Source: Oceanobacillus oncorhynchi
GTDB taxonomy: Bacteria > Bacillota > Bacilli > Bacillales > Amphibacillaceae
Reading direction: 5' to 3'
Assembly (NCBI RefSeq): GCF_000821065.1
Contig: NZ_CDGG01000001.1
Coordinates: 2,418,001 to 2,482,000 of the forward strand
Length of the DNA: 64,000 nucleotides
Shown here: positions 34,581-42,045 of the stretch, piece after piece
Position numbering within the stretch: position 1 is the stretch's first letter
How the letters are laid out: each line of letters opens with the position of its first letter
The notes under the pieces: model-generated
Database searches by the model: none
The model's input: only the letters and a program-made list of their open reading frames with translations
Told to the model about the DNA's origin: nothing
Made by a program: the position numbers and the translations under genes

Positions 34581-35327
34581 ATGGAAGAAATTTTAAAGGA
34601 AGTCCAAAATGGAACATTAAGCATAGAGGACGCGAAAAAGAAGCTAGCGACTTATGAAGATTTAGGTTTTGCCAAAGTAGATCATCACAGGAAACAACGG
34701 CAGGGTTTTCCGGAAGTGATTTACGGAGAAGGAAAAACCGTGGAGCAAATCATAGCTATCCTGCAAGCAATCAAAGCGAAGCAGAATGATATTTTAATTA
34801 CTAGGATTTCACCGGATAAGGCAGATAAAATTTTAGGGGTTCATCCTGAATTGACGTACCATGATATGGCACAAATCCTATCCTTAAAGGTAGAAGAGAA
34901 AAGAGAAAAAAAAGAAGGATATATCGCTATTCTCTGTGCCGGAACCTCTGACTTGCGGATCGCTGAAGAAGCAGCCGTTACTGCTGAAGCATTGGGCAGT
35001 AATGTACGCCGATTTTATGATGTCGGAGTTGCTGGAATTCACCGGTTATTAGATCAGGCTCCAGCGATTCAGGACGCAACGGTTTCGGTCGTCATCGCAG
35101 GAATGGAAGGGGCGCTCCCAAGTGTGGTCGGCGGTCTTGTTTCGCATCCGGTCATTGCGGTGCCGACAAGTGTAGGCTATGGTGCGAACTTCCAAGGCCT
35201 GTCGGCATTACTGACAATGCTGAACTCCTGTGCGAGCGGAATCAGCGTGGTCAATATTGATAATGGCTTCGGCGGTGCATATAATGCCGTATTGATTGAC
35301 CGGCTGGCTCAAGGAAAAGAGGAGTAG
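34581..35327 (+). CDS. larB: LarB, carboxylase/hydrolase of nickel-pincer cofactor synthesis
   Basis: Carboxylates nicotinic acid adenine dinucleotide and cleaves its phosphoanhydride, the first step to the pincer. 248 residues with a PurE-like C-terminal half: AILCAGTSDLRIAEEA, GMEGALPSVVGGL, PVIAVPTSVGYG and NIDNGFGGA. The ATG at 34581 follows a GGAGAGTAGGA site. It lies between the two halves of larC. Confidence 0.95.
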   Translation: MEEILKEVQNGTLSIEDAKKKLATYEDLGFAKVDHHRKQRQGFPEVIYGEGKTVEQIIAILQAIKAKQNDILITRISPDKADKILGVHPELTYHDMAQILSLKVEEKREKKEGYIAILCAGTSDLRIAEEAAVTAEALGSNVRRFYDVGVAGIHRLLDQAPAIQDATVSVVIAGMEGALPSVVGGLVSHPVIAVPTSVGYGANFQGLSALLTMLNSCASGISVVNIDNGFGGAYNAVLIDRLAQGKEE

Positions 35328-35356
35328 CATTTCGCAATAAGAAGGGAGTTGTCTAG

Positions 35357-35821
35357 ATGGCACCAAAACATCCTCCGAATCAGGAACATATTGATGATAA
35401 TATGATAAAAGTGGAAGTCAATTTGGATGATATTTCAGGGGAATGGCTTGGATTTGTAATGGACCGCTTATTTGAAGCTGGGGCAAATGATGTATTTTAC
35501 ACCCCCATTTATATGAAAAAAAATCGGCCGGGGGTATTACTGCAATTGCTCTGTTCCAATCAAGCACTTCCTGAAATGAAGGAAATCCTGCTGCAGGAAA
35601 CTACGACGCTAGGCATCCGTTATTATCCGCTAACTGTCCACCGCATGGAAAGAAAGTTTATTCAAGTGGATACAGCATGGGGGCCAGTAACAGTGAAACA
35701 GGGGATCTCGAATGGAGAGGTCTTTCAAAGCTCACCAGAGTATGCAGACTGTAAAGCGATAGCTGAAGAACATGGAATTCCATTGAAACAAGTATATCAG
35801 TCAGTTTGGAAGCAATTATAA
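35357..35821 (+). CDS. larC2: LarC2, C-terminal domain of the nickel insertase LarC
   Basis: 154 residues covering the C-terminal CTP-hydrolysing/hexamerising part of LarC: VEVNLDDISGEWLGFVMDRLFEAGANDVF (core NLDDISGEW), TPIYMKKNRPGVLL and SPEYADCKAIAEEHG. It starts with its own ATG behind AAGGGAG. L. plantarum makes LarC2 by frameshifting from larC1; that is impossible here because larB separates the parts, so it must act as a separate chain. Followed by a bidirectional terminator ending the lar operon. Confidence 0.9.
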   Translation: MAPKHPPNQEHIDDNMIKVEVNLDDISGEWLGFVMDRLFEAGANDVFYTPIYMKKNRPGVLLQLLCSNQALPEMKEILLQETTTLGIRYYPLTVHRMERKFIQVDTAWGPVTVKQGISNGEVFQSSPEYADCKAIAEEHGIPLKQVYQSVWKQL

Positions 35822-35861
35822 AAAATACACAGACCAATTTGAATTGGTTTGTGTATTTTTT
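35821..35861. terminator. Bidirectional terminator of the lar operon
   Basis: AAAAATACACAGACCAATT and AATTGGTTTGTGTATTTTTT pair with one mismatch; T-runs on both strands. Confidence 0.88.
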
Positions 35862-35899
35862 ATTAAAATTTAGTGATTAAAAAGGGAAAGAACTCGCAT

Positions 35900-36532
35900 C
35901 TAATTTTTTTCCTTTCTGACAGGAAAATACTGATAGAATCGGTAAAGCTTTGATACGGCATACATGACCCATCTTGGAATCTTTTTTGGGAAATTCGTAC
36001 GCTGATAATATCGTGCATAAGCCCATTTTAAATCTTCCCATTGCGTACATTTTTTCTCCTGAGAAAAACGGGCTGTATCAATCAGACGCACAGCGCCTTC
36101 TTTGGTCAGGATAAGGTTATGCAGATGAATATCTGAAGGATTTAATCCCGCCTCTCTCGCAGCATTTAATCCATTATCCACATCCTTGATATGTTGAGAT
36201 GTCAGCGGAATACCTTCTGCCAGACATTCAAAAAATGTTTTGCCCTCAATAAAATCCATTACTAAATAGTTACTTCCTGCTTCATATATCGTTGGGTAGT
36301 AAGGACTGCCATGTAGCTTTTCGTAATTTAGCTTTTCTTCCATTGCTGTTTTTTCAAAAGACGGGTAGAAAATTTTAATCACTTTATGCTCATTTTTTAT
36401 TCTGAATACAGCGGCACTCCTCCCCGCCCCATAGAGCTCTAAGTCACTATGATGCCCGAGTATTTTTATACGTCTGTGTTTCTTCGTAAATAAAACGGTG
36501 GTTACATAGTGATTGTACATGGATTGTTTCAT
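35900..36532 (-). CDS. Small protein-kinase-fold protein
   Basis: A 210-residue kinase-like protein (Rio/APH-like, minimal). Glycine loop GAGRSAAVF at 35-43, ATP-binding Lys53 (VIKIFYP), hinge LVMDFIEGKTF, catalytic loop SDIHLHNLIL with Asp134 and Asn139, and metal-binding Asp152 (LIDTAR) in place of DFG. All key residues are present, so activity is plausible. ATG 36532 overlaps the stop of a 41-codon gene (TAATGA), meaning translational coupling, and both lie downstream of a manganese riboswitch. Substrate unknown. Confidence 0.8.
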   Translation of the reverse strand: MKQSMYNHYVTTVLFTKKHRRIKILGHHSDLELYGAGRSAAVFRIKNEHKVIKIFYPSFEKTAMEEKLNYEKLHGSPYYPTIYEAGSNYLVMDFIEGKTFFECLAEGIPLTSQHIKDVDNGLNAAREAGLNPSDIHLHNLILTKEGAVRLIDTARFSQEKKCTQWEDLKWAYARYYQRTNFPKKIPRWVMYAVSKLYRFYQYFPVRKEKN

Positions 36533-36657
36533 TATTTTTTAAAACTGCCTTTTCTTTTGGCTAATTCCTTTTTGATCACAGGCAAGGCATGTTTTTGCGC
36601 TTGTTTTATTCCTTCTTTTACCATTTTAGACTTGAGAAGCTTCGTAAGTTTAGACAT
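36532..36657 (-). CDS. 41-residue basic protein under a Mn riboswitch
   Basis: Begins MSKLTKLLKSKMVKEG and ends KELAKRKGSFKK; about one third lysine/arginine, predicted helical, without cysteine or histidine clusters (one His). ATG 36657 is preceded by an ideal AAGGAGG. The stop overlaps the kinase-like gene start. I do not recognise the family. The ribosome-binding site, overlap and riboswitch upstream support it as a real small gene; a leader peptide or a remnant of a lost gene are alternatives. Confidence 0.65.
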   Translation of the reverse strand: MSKLTKLLKSKMVKEGIKQAQKHALPVIKKELAKRKGSFKK

Positions 36658-36692
36658 TTCTTTTCCTCCTTGGCTTATGTGCGGCAAAAGCT

Positions 36693-36738
36693 AATAAAAA
36701 AGAGACCTTTGCCCACATATTTTTTGGACAAAGGTCTC
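36693..36738 (-). terminator. Intrinsic terminator of the Mn riboswitch expression platform
   Basis: On the minus strand GAGACCTTTG pairs perfectly with CAAAGGTCTC (10 bp) and TTTTTTATT follows. The 5' arm also belongs to the aptamer P1 stem, so aptamer and terminator exclude each other. Confidence 0.88.
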
Positions 36739-36826
36739 GCAAGCAACGAAATGAAACGGTTGCCAGCAGTGCCGAGGATTTCTCCTGTAATGACGACAGC
36801 TGCTATTATGCTACTCCCCTTTGGGA
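36700..36826 (-). promoter_or_regulatory. yybP-ykoY manganese riboswitch
   Basis: On the minus strand the hallmark AAAGGGGAGTAGC (about 36811-36824) is followed by GTCGTCATTACAG, CTGGCAACCGTTTCATT and the closing GAGACCTTTG. AAAGG and CCTTT form P1. This is the yybP-ykoY aptamer that senses Mn2+. The terminator arrangement predicts an ON switch: Mn2+ stabilises P1 and prevents the terminator. Usual targets are MntP, TerC, UPF0016 or P-type ATPases; here the transcript enters a 41-codon gene and a kinase-like gene. Confidence 0.87.
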
Positions 36827-36845
36827 TTAATTTGAATGTACATTT

Positions 36846-36874
36846 ATTATAGAGGGCTTGTTTCGTAAGCGCAA
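36846..36874 (-). promoter_or_regulatory. Promoter of the Mn riboswitch transcript
   Basis: On the minus strand TTGCGC (36869-36874), 17-nt spacer, TATAAT (36846-36851). The start point would fall about 12 nt before the aptamer. Confidence 0.75.
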
Positions 36875-36988
36875 ATTTTAACGTACTTAAATTATCCACG
36901 CATGTTTCTCTTTTTTTAATACGTTTGCTATGCAGGAATAGGTGTGATACAGCGCTAATAAAAGCCTTCTTATATACCTTAATTCATC

Positions 36989-37014
36989 GTTTTCCGGCTT
37001 TTATTCAAGGGTAA
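36989..37014 (+). promoter_or_regulatory. Candidate sigma-B promoter of the 60-residue membrane protein
   Basis: GTTTTC (36989-36994), 14-nt spacer, GGGTAA (37009-37014), about 35 nt before the GTG start. It fits the GTTTNN-N12-15-GGGTAW pattern apart from the second half of the -35. Confidence 0.5.
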
Positions 37015-37049
37015 ACACGTATAAAGCACTTTGGAAGGAGCGGCAAACC

Positions 37050-37232
37050 GTGAAAAACCGTTGGGTCAGTGGACTTTTATATGCTTTAACGGGCTCCGTC
37101 ATCATGTTTATGGTCAGTATCCTTCTTGGAGGAGAGCCTTATTGGAATGGAATAATTGGTTTTCTGATGGGAGGGTTTACTTATGGGGCATTTTTTCGTC
37201 CAGTGATGGAAAAGAAAATGAAATCAAAATAA
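37050..37232 (+). CDS. Small two-helix membrane protein, possibly sigma-B dependent
   Basis: A 60-residue protein: MKNRWVSGLLYALTGSVIMFM opens helix 1 (about 6-27), helix 2 is about 34-50, and the tail is MEKKMKSK, predicting both termini inside. GTG 37050 has GGAG 9 nt upstream. No family recognised. A candidate sigma-B promoter upstream suggests a stress-induced small membrane protein. Confidence 0.65.
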   Translation: MKNRWVSGLLYALTGSVIMFMVSILLGGEPYWNGIIGFLMGGFTYGAFFRPVMEKKMKSK

Positions 37233-37423
37233 AGGATGGGTATGCTTCAAAAATCGTATATGCAGAGAGGGAAGGAGGATGTGTTTGCCTGTTAACGCCT
37301 CACAGATGGTATGAATCGGAGGTTTTGAGGAAGGAACATCAAGTTTAACTTCATTTGCTACGTGTAATAATTACTATATAAGCATATTCTAATCAGGACA
37401 GTATATTATAAGGAGGAAGCAAC

Positions 37424-39358
37424 ATGCAGCTTAATGCAGCGCAAAAATTAATTCAAGATCATTTGCTGTCAGGAGAGATGAAGCCCGGAGAAGAGATTGG
37501 TTTAAAAATTGACCAGACGTTGACACAGGACGCGACAGGTACCATGGTGATGCTGGAATTGGAAGCGATGGGCATTGATAAAGTGAAGACAGAGGCATCG
37601 GCACAGTACGTGGACCATAACCTGATTCAGGAAGATTTTCGGAATGCAGATGACCATCTATTTTTACGGAGTGCGGCACAGAAATTCGGCATTTATTACA
37701 GCAGGCCTGGAAACGGTGTCAGTCATCCTGTCCATATGCAGCAGCTGGCACGCCCCGGGAAAACCTTATTAGGTTCAGACAGTCATACATGTGCCAATGG
37801 ATGTATGGGCATGCTGGCTATGGGAGCGGGCGGAATTGACGTCACGATGGCAATGGCCGGTGAACCTTATTATGTGAAAATGCCGCGGGTTATGGGAATT
37901 GAATTAACAGGAAAATTGCCTGATTGGGTCAGCGCCAAGGACGTTATTTTAGAAATGCTGCGCCGCCATGGCGTAAAAGGCGGTGTCGGAAAAATCCTTG
38001 AATATTATGGACCAGGTGTGAAGGAATTATCTGCTATGGATCGGCATGTGATTGCCAATATGGGAGCAGAGCTTGGAGCGACCGCCACAGTATTTCCGTC
38101 AGATAAAGAAATTAAACATTTTCTAAAAACACAAGGGCGCGAAGACGAATGGATTGAATTAAAAGCAGATGATGGAGCGGATTACGATGAACATGAAGAA
38201 ATTGATTTATCTGCGTTGGAACCTTTAATTGCAAAACCGTCCAGTCCGGGGAATGTAGTGCCTGTTACGGAAGTTTCCGGAGAAGACATCTATCAGTCTT
38301 ACATCGGTTCTTCTGCTAACCCGGGATACCGCGATTTTGCGATTGCCAGTGAAATTGTGAAGGGAAAGCAAATCGCAAACGGTACTTCTCTGGATATTAA
38401 TCCAACTTCCCGTCAACTGCTGGAGCAGCTTGTTGAAAATGGGCATATTGCGAATCTGCTGGCAGCCGGTGCCCGTATGCATCAGGCAGGATGCAACGGC
38501 TGTATTGGTATGGGGCAGGCTCCGGCTACGGGTAAGAATAGTTTACGGACGACACCCCGAAATTTCCCGGGACGGTCCGGGACAAGAGAAGACAGTGTGT
38601 TCCTATGCAGTCCGGAAACAGCTGCTGCTTCTGTATTAACGGGAGTTATTACAGACCCAAGAACATTGGATATGTCTTATCCGAAAATAAAAGAACCGAC
38701 TACTTTTTCTACAAAGGGTATGCTGGAAGTGCCGCCGAAGGATAATAGTCAAATTGATTTAGAAAAAGGGCCAAATATCACGACTATCCCAGATTTTGAT
38801 CCGATTGAGGATAACTTTGATGTTCCTATATTACTGAAAATGAATGATAACATCTCAACAGATGAAATTCTTGCCGGCGGTTCACGTGTCTTGCCATACC
38901 GCAGTAATATTCAAAAAATCAGTACCTTTGCATTTGAAATCATTGATGATGATTATTACGAAATGGCAATGAAACAACGTGATGACGGCGGTCATGTGGT
39001 TGTGGCGGGCTTTAATTACGGACAAGGTTCGAGCCGGGAGCATGCGGCGCTCGCACCGCGGTATCTGGGATTAAAAGTCGTGCTAGTGAAGGATTTTGCC
39101 CGTATTCATCTGCAGAACTTGATTAATTTCGGTATTTTACCATTAACGTTTGTCAATGAGGAAGACTATGATTTGGTTCGGCAGGAGGATGTGCTCGAAT
39201 TTCGCCAAATCCATCAAACGATTCAAAATCAGCACACCTTTGATATTAAGCTGAAAGGGACAGAACGTACGATTGCTGTGCAGCATGACCTTACTAAACG
39301 TCATCTTGAAATTCTGCTGGCCGGCGGAATTATTAATTGGATTAAAGAAAAACAATAG
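37424..39358 (+). CDS. Aconitate hydratase (short, 644-residue type)
   Basis: Converts citrate to isocitrate with a [4Fe-4S] cluster. 644 residues, the short bacterial/archaeal-like class rather than the ~900-residue AcnA of B. subtilis. The HVDHNL-like DHNLIQ motif, GSDSHTCANGCMGMLAMGAGG (cysteine in SHTC), and GCNGCIGMG (CxxC cluster ligands) are present, with a C-terminal swivel domain containing YGQGSSREHAA. ATG 37424 follows AAGGAGG. The family also includes 2,3-dimethylmalate and related dehydratases, so substrate is probable not proven. A 55-codon gene follows by 14 nt. Confidence 0.88.
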   Translation: MQLNAAQKLIQDHLLSGEMKPGEEIGLKIDQTLTQDATGTMVMLELEAMGIDKVKTEASAQYVDHNLIQEDFRNADDHLFLRSAAQKFGIYYSRPGNGVSHPVHMQQLARPGKTLLGSDSHTCANGCMGMLAMGAGGIDVTMAMAGEPYYVKMPRVMGIELTGKLPDWVSAKDVILEMLRRHGVKGGVGKILEYYGPGVKELSAMDRHVIANMGAELGATATVFPSDKEIKHFLKTQGREDEWIELKADDGADYDEHEEIDLSALEPLIAKPSSPGNVVPVTEVSGEDIYQSYIGSSANPGYRDFAIASEIVKGKQIANGTSLDINPTSRQLLEQLVENGHIANLLAAGARMHQAGCNGCIGMGQAPATGKNSLRTTPRNFPGRSGTREDSVFLCSPETAAASVLTGVITDPRTLDMSYPKIKEPTTFSTKGMLEVPPKDNSQIDLEKGPNITTIPDFDPIEDNFDVPILLKMNDNISTDEILAGGSRVLPYRSNIQKISTFAFEIIDDDYYEMAMKQRDDGGHVVVAGFNYGQGSSREHAALAPRYLGLKVVLVKDFARIHLQNLINFGILPLTFVNEEDYDLVRQEDVLEFRQIHQTIQNQHTFDIKLKGTERTIAVQHDLTKRHLEILLAGGIINWIKEKQ

Positions 39359-39372
39359 AAAGGAAGTCAGCA

Positions 39373-39540
39373 ATGGGATCTCAGGAACATGCTTGTAAAG
39401 CTTGTGAAGGAACAGGTTTATTAAGAGATGATGAGCAGTGGCAGTATACTTGCACCGTTTGTCATGGTGATGGATTTGTTGCCGCTGTGGAGAAGACGGA
39501 AAAGCTTCAAGTCGATGAGAACCACAGGGTCATTGATTAA
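39373..39540 (+). CDS. 55-residue zinc-ribbon protein downstream of aconitase
   Basis: Below the usual ORF cut-off but well supported. It has two DnaJ-like knuckles, CKACEGTG (8-15) and CTVCHGDGF (27-35), so it probably binds one zinc with four cysteines. ATG 39373 follows AAAGGAAG by 7 nt, 14 nt after the aconitase stop, and a strong terminator follows. Position suggests a function linked to aconitase, perhaps cluster or assembly support; that is speculation. Confidence 0.8.
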   Translation: MGSQEHACKACEGTGLLRDDEQWQYTCTVCHGDGFVAAVEKTEKLQVDENHRVID

Positions 39541-39549
39541 TAATGAACT

Positions 39550-39597
39550 GTCGGAGCAGCGCTGGTTCCAGATACAGCCGCTGCTTCGACTTTTTTT
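39550..39597 (+). terminator. Terminator of the aconitase operon
   Basis: GTCGGAGCAGCG (39550-39561) pairs with CGCTGCTTCGAC (39579-39590), one mismatch, then seven T. Confidence 0.9.
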
Positions 39598-39757
39598 GCA
39601 TATAGAAACGCTAAACCGTTTTTCTAAATATATTCTTTACATTCAGGAATAACCAGATTTCCAATCCTGTCGACAGAAAGCTTTTGTTGTGAAATAATAT
39701 ATGAAAAAAGTATCTAGGTCATATATACCGTCGGATACAGAAGAGGGTGTCTGTTAG

Positions 39758-40261
39758 ATGATACATATTGCTCCGCTGCAAATAGAAGATGAGGATAAGC
39801 TTTATACATTTGAATTACATAATAGAAAGTACTTTGAAAAATTTGTTCCTTCCCGTGGAGAAGCGTTTTACCAAAAGGATTACTTTCATGACAGACTACG
39901 TGAATTGCTGAAGGAACAGGCAGATAGTAAATCTTATTTTTTTCTGATCAAGGATGCGGACGGAGAAATTTTGGGGAGAGTTAACTTAACAGATATTTGT
40001 CCTTCACAGAAAATCGGCTTTTTAGGATATCGAGTTGGTGAAGCTCATACAGGAAAAGGGATAGCAGGAAAGGCAGTTGAGCTTCTCAAAGTGGAGGCAG
40101 AGAAAACATTAAGATTAAAGGGGATCAAGGCGCAAACCACCGCAGAGAATATAGCTTCTCAGAAGGTGTTGGAAAAGAAAGGGTTTGAGGAAATAAACAG
40201 GGAAGACACGGCTTATGAAGGAAAGCCTCTTACTTTTGTTTATTATCAATTAAGCTTTTAA
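39758..40261 (+). CDS. GNAT-family N-acetyltransferase
   Basis: A 167-residue acetyltransferase of the RimJ/RimL subgroup, acetylating a protein N-terminus or small amine with acetyl-CoA. The acetyl-CoA loop is YRVGEAHTGKGIAGKAV, followed by ENIASQKVLEKKGFE, the typical last motif. ATG start; the ribosome-binding site (GAGGGTG) is moderate. Isolated between two terminators. Substrate unknown. Confidence 0.85.
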   Translation: MIHIAPLQIEDEDKLYTFELHNRKYFEKFVPSRGEAFYQKDYFHDRLRELLKEQADSKSYFFLIKDADGEILGRVNLTDICPSQKIGFLGYRVGEAHTGKGIAGKAVELLKVEAEKTLRLKGIKAQTTAENIASQKVLEKKGFEEINREDTAYEGKPLTFVYYQLSF

Positions 40262-40283
40262 AATCAATAGTTGCATTGATAAA

Positions 40284-40323
40284 ATGAAGCAGTCTGATTG
40301 GAATTCCCATCAGACTGCTTCAT
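40284..40323. terminator. Bidirectional terminator
   Basis: Perfect 15-bp arms ATGAAGCAGTCTGAT (40284-40298) and ATCAGACTGCTTCAT (40309-40323), lying between the convergent GNAT and betaine-binding genes. T-runs are short. Confidence 0.8.
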
Positions 40324-40329
40324 ATCGAG

Positions 40330-41286
40330 TTATTTTTCCAGCCATTGATTCACAAGATTTCGATTATCATTCACCCATTTTTCAGCACCTTCCAGCGCTT
40401 CTTTTCCTTCATTTTCAGCCTCACTGACGTAGCTCATCAATTCACCAATTTGTTCATCATCCATTTTCCAATTTTTCAACCATTGATCGACTTCTGGATA
40501 ATCCTCATGAAAATTTTGGCGGGTTACGTGATGAATTTTTTCAGCCTCTCCAAAGATATTTTGAGGGTCGTCTAAATATTTTAAGTCCATTTCTGAAAAT
40601 ACACGATGTGGGTTCCATAACGGCACAACAATATCCTCTTCATTAGTGATGGCCTGTTGTAACGCGGTCAGCATAGCGGGTTCGGAGCTGGCCGTGAGCT
40701 CATAATCCAGCTCGTATGCTTCCATTGCTTCTTCCACTACTAACATCGTGCCTGCTCCGGCATCGAATCCAGTTATTTCTCCATTTAAACTTTCCTTATT
40801 CGCATTTAAATCTTCTATACTATCCAAATAATCCATATAAGCCGGTACGACTAAACCAACTTTTGCATTATCATACCAAGTTTCTTCTGAGAAATTAATA
40901 GCATCTTCATATTGTGCTACATATTCTGCATCTTGAACAGGCAGCCATATTTCAGGACTGATATCCAGCTCATCATTTTCAAGTGCCGCCATTTGCGTCC
41001 CGATATCTAATAAATGCAAGTTTACTTCATAACCTTCTTCTTCTAGAATGAATTTCCACATATTTGTAATTGCGATATTTTCTTCCCAGCTGATTTGGCC
41101 CATATCGAGGCTGTTGGGGTTATCATCTTCTGCCGCGGATTCGTTCGATGTATTTCCGCCGCATGCACTTAATAATAGAATCGAAATTGCTGTGATAATG
41201 AGAATATTTATAGGTTGTTTTTGAAAGTTAAAGATGGTATCTCTCCTCTTAGTCTTTTTGGGATGTGTCCTTTGGTAAAAACTCAA
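40330..41286 (-). CDS. Glycine betaine/choline-type ABC substrate-binding lipoprotein (OpuAC family), orphan
   Basis: Binds a quaternary amine outside the cell. 318 residues from TTG 41286, with lipobox LSAC followed by an OpuAC domain (GQISWEENIAITNMWKFIL, WLPVQ, VPLWNPHRVF). The ideal ribosome-binding site GAGGAGAG lies after the gbsR stop, and the first codon at correct spacing is ATC at 41235, which would give a normal short signal peptide; no ATG, GTG or TTG exists there. The upstream TTG overlaps gbsR by 38 nt. No ATPase or permease gene is adjacent. Co-transcribed with gbsR. Confidence 0.85.
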   Translation of the reverse strand: MSFYQRTHPKKTKRRDTIFNFQKQPINILIITAISILLLSACGGNTSNESAAEDDNPNSLDMGQISWEENIAITNMWKFILEEEGYEVNLHLLDIGTQMAALENDELDISPEIWLPVQDAEYVAQYEDAINFSEETWYDNAKVGLVVPAYMDYLDSIEDLNANKESLNGEITGFDAGAGTMLVVEEAMEAYELDYELTASSEPAMLTALQQAITNEEDIVVPLWNPHRVFSEMDLKYLDDPQNIFGEAEKIHHVTRQNFHEDYPEVDQWLKNWKMDDEQIGELMSYVSEAENEGKEALEGAEKWVNDNRNLVNQWLEK

Positions 41287-41809
41287 AAATTTCTTCGGAT
41301 CGAATACTGTGTACCAACTGATCCAGCCAGTTGTAATAAACCTTGGACTGGTTTAATAATTCATAATGATGTCTAGCTTCTTCTTTGAAGCTGTCAGAAA
41401 CATGCTCATCATGAATAATTTCAAGAAGTGGTTTTTCAGCCTGATGGATAGCTTCCATATTTGTATTTGCTTCCCGTTCCCACATTTGGCAGAAGTAGGC
41501 CATAAAGGAATGAAAGAAATTTTTCTCCGCAGTATAGGTATGTTTTCTGGAACCACGCTGGAATTTCTTTTTTACCATTCCAATTTGCTGGAGATGGCGT
41601 ACATTGGTGCTCATACTAGGCTTGCTCATACCAAGCTCTTCCCGCATTTCATCCAAATTCATTTGATTTTCAAAATACATCGTTGCATATATTTTACCGG
41701 CAGCTGGTGTTACACCGTATAAGTCCATCGTTTCCGATATCGATTGAATAACCTGATCTTTTGCCTCTTCTATTTGTTCTCTTGCCCTCTCGTCATGGGG
41801 ATTGTTCAA
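41249..41809 (-). CDS. gbsR: GbsR, choline-sensing repressor
   Basis: A 186-residue MarR-like winged-helix repressor of choline-to-betaine conversion. ETMDLYGVTPAAGKIYATMYF starts the DNA-binding domain and MREELGMSKPSMSTNVRHL is the recognition region (cores MREELGMSKPS and STNVRHLQ). TTG 41809 follows TAGGAGG. Divergent from gbsAB as in B. subtilis, where choline relieves repression. One of two near-identical operators lies over its own promoter, implying autoregulation. Confidence 0.93.
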   Translation of the reverse strand: MNNPHDERAREQIEEAKDQVIQSISETMDLYGVTPAAGKIYATMYFENQMNLDEMREELGMSKPSMSTNVRHLQQIGMVKKKFQRGSRKHTYTAEKNFFHSFMAYFCQMWEREANTNMEAIHQAEKPLLEIIHDEHVSDSFKEEARHHYELLNQSKVYYNWLDQLVHSIRSEEIFEFLPKDTSQKD

Positions 41810-41842
41810 AATAATGACCTCCTACAGATCAATGTCCATAAA

Positions 41843-41895
41843 GTTAAATTTTTTCTTAACAAACTTAATGATAGTAAAATAAATAAATTTGTCAA
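41843..41895 (-). promoter_or_regulatory. gbsR promoter and upstream GbsR operator copy
   Basis: Minus-strand promoter TTGACA (41890-41895), 16-nt spacer, TATCAT (41868-41873). A 28-bp operator copy at 41843-41870 begins GTTAAATTTTTTCTTAACAA and covers the start point. Confidence 0.75.
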
Positions 41896-41953
41896 ATGAT
41901 TCGTGGATTCAGAAGCAATATAATTTTTACATATAAGAAGAAAATGGGTTCGT

Positions 41954-42026
41954 TTGACAGGATTAATTTTATTCGTTATTATTAATTTTGTTCAAAACGT
42001 TAAATTTTTTCTTAACAAAGTTAACG
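41954..42026 (+). promoter_or_regulatory. gbsAB promoter and downstream GbsR operator copy
   Basis: TTGACA (41954-41959), 17-nt spacer, TATTAT (41977-41982). The second 28-bp operator copy at 41999-42026 shares 26 bases with the first and contains TTAAC-AAA-GTTAA. It starts about +10, placing the repressor as a roadblock, the mode described for GbsR in B. subtilis. Confidence 0.8.
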
Positions 42027-42045
42027 TAAGTTAGGAGGAACTCAT

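Noticed and set aside
36675-36899. 74-codon minus-strand frame over the riboswitch
   Set aside because: It spans the aptamer, terminator and promoter of the Mn riboswitch; the RNA signals are much stronger than the coding signal.
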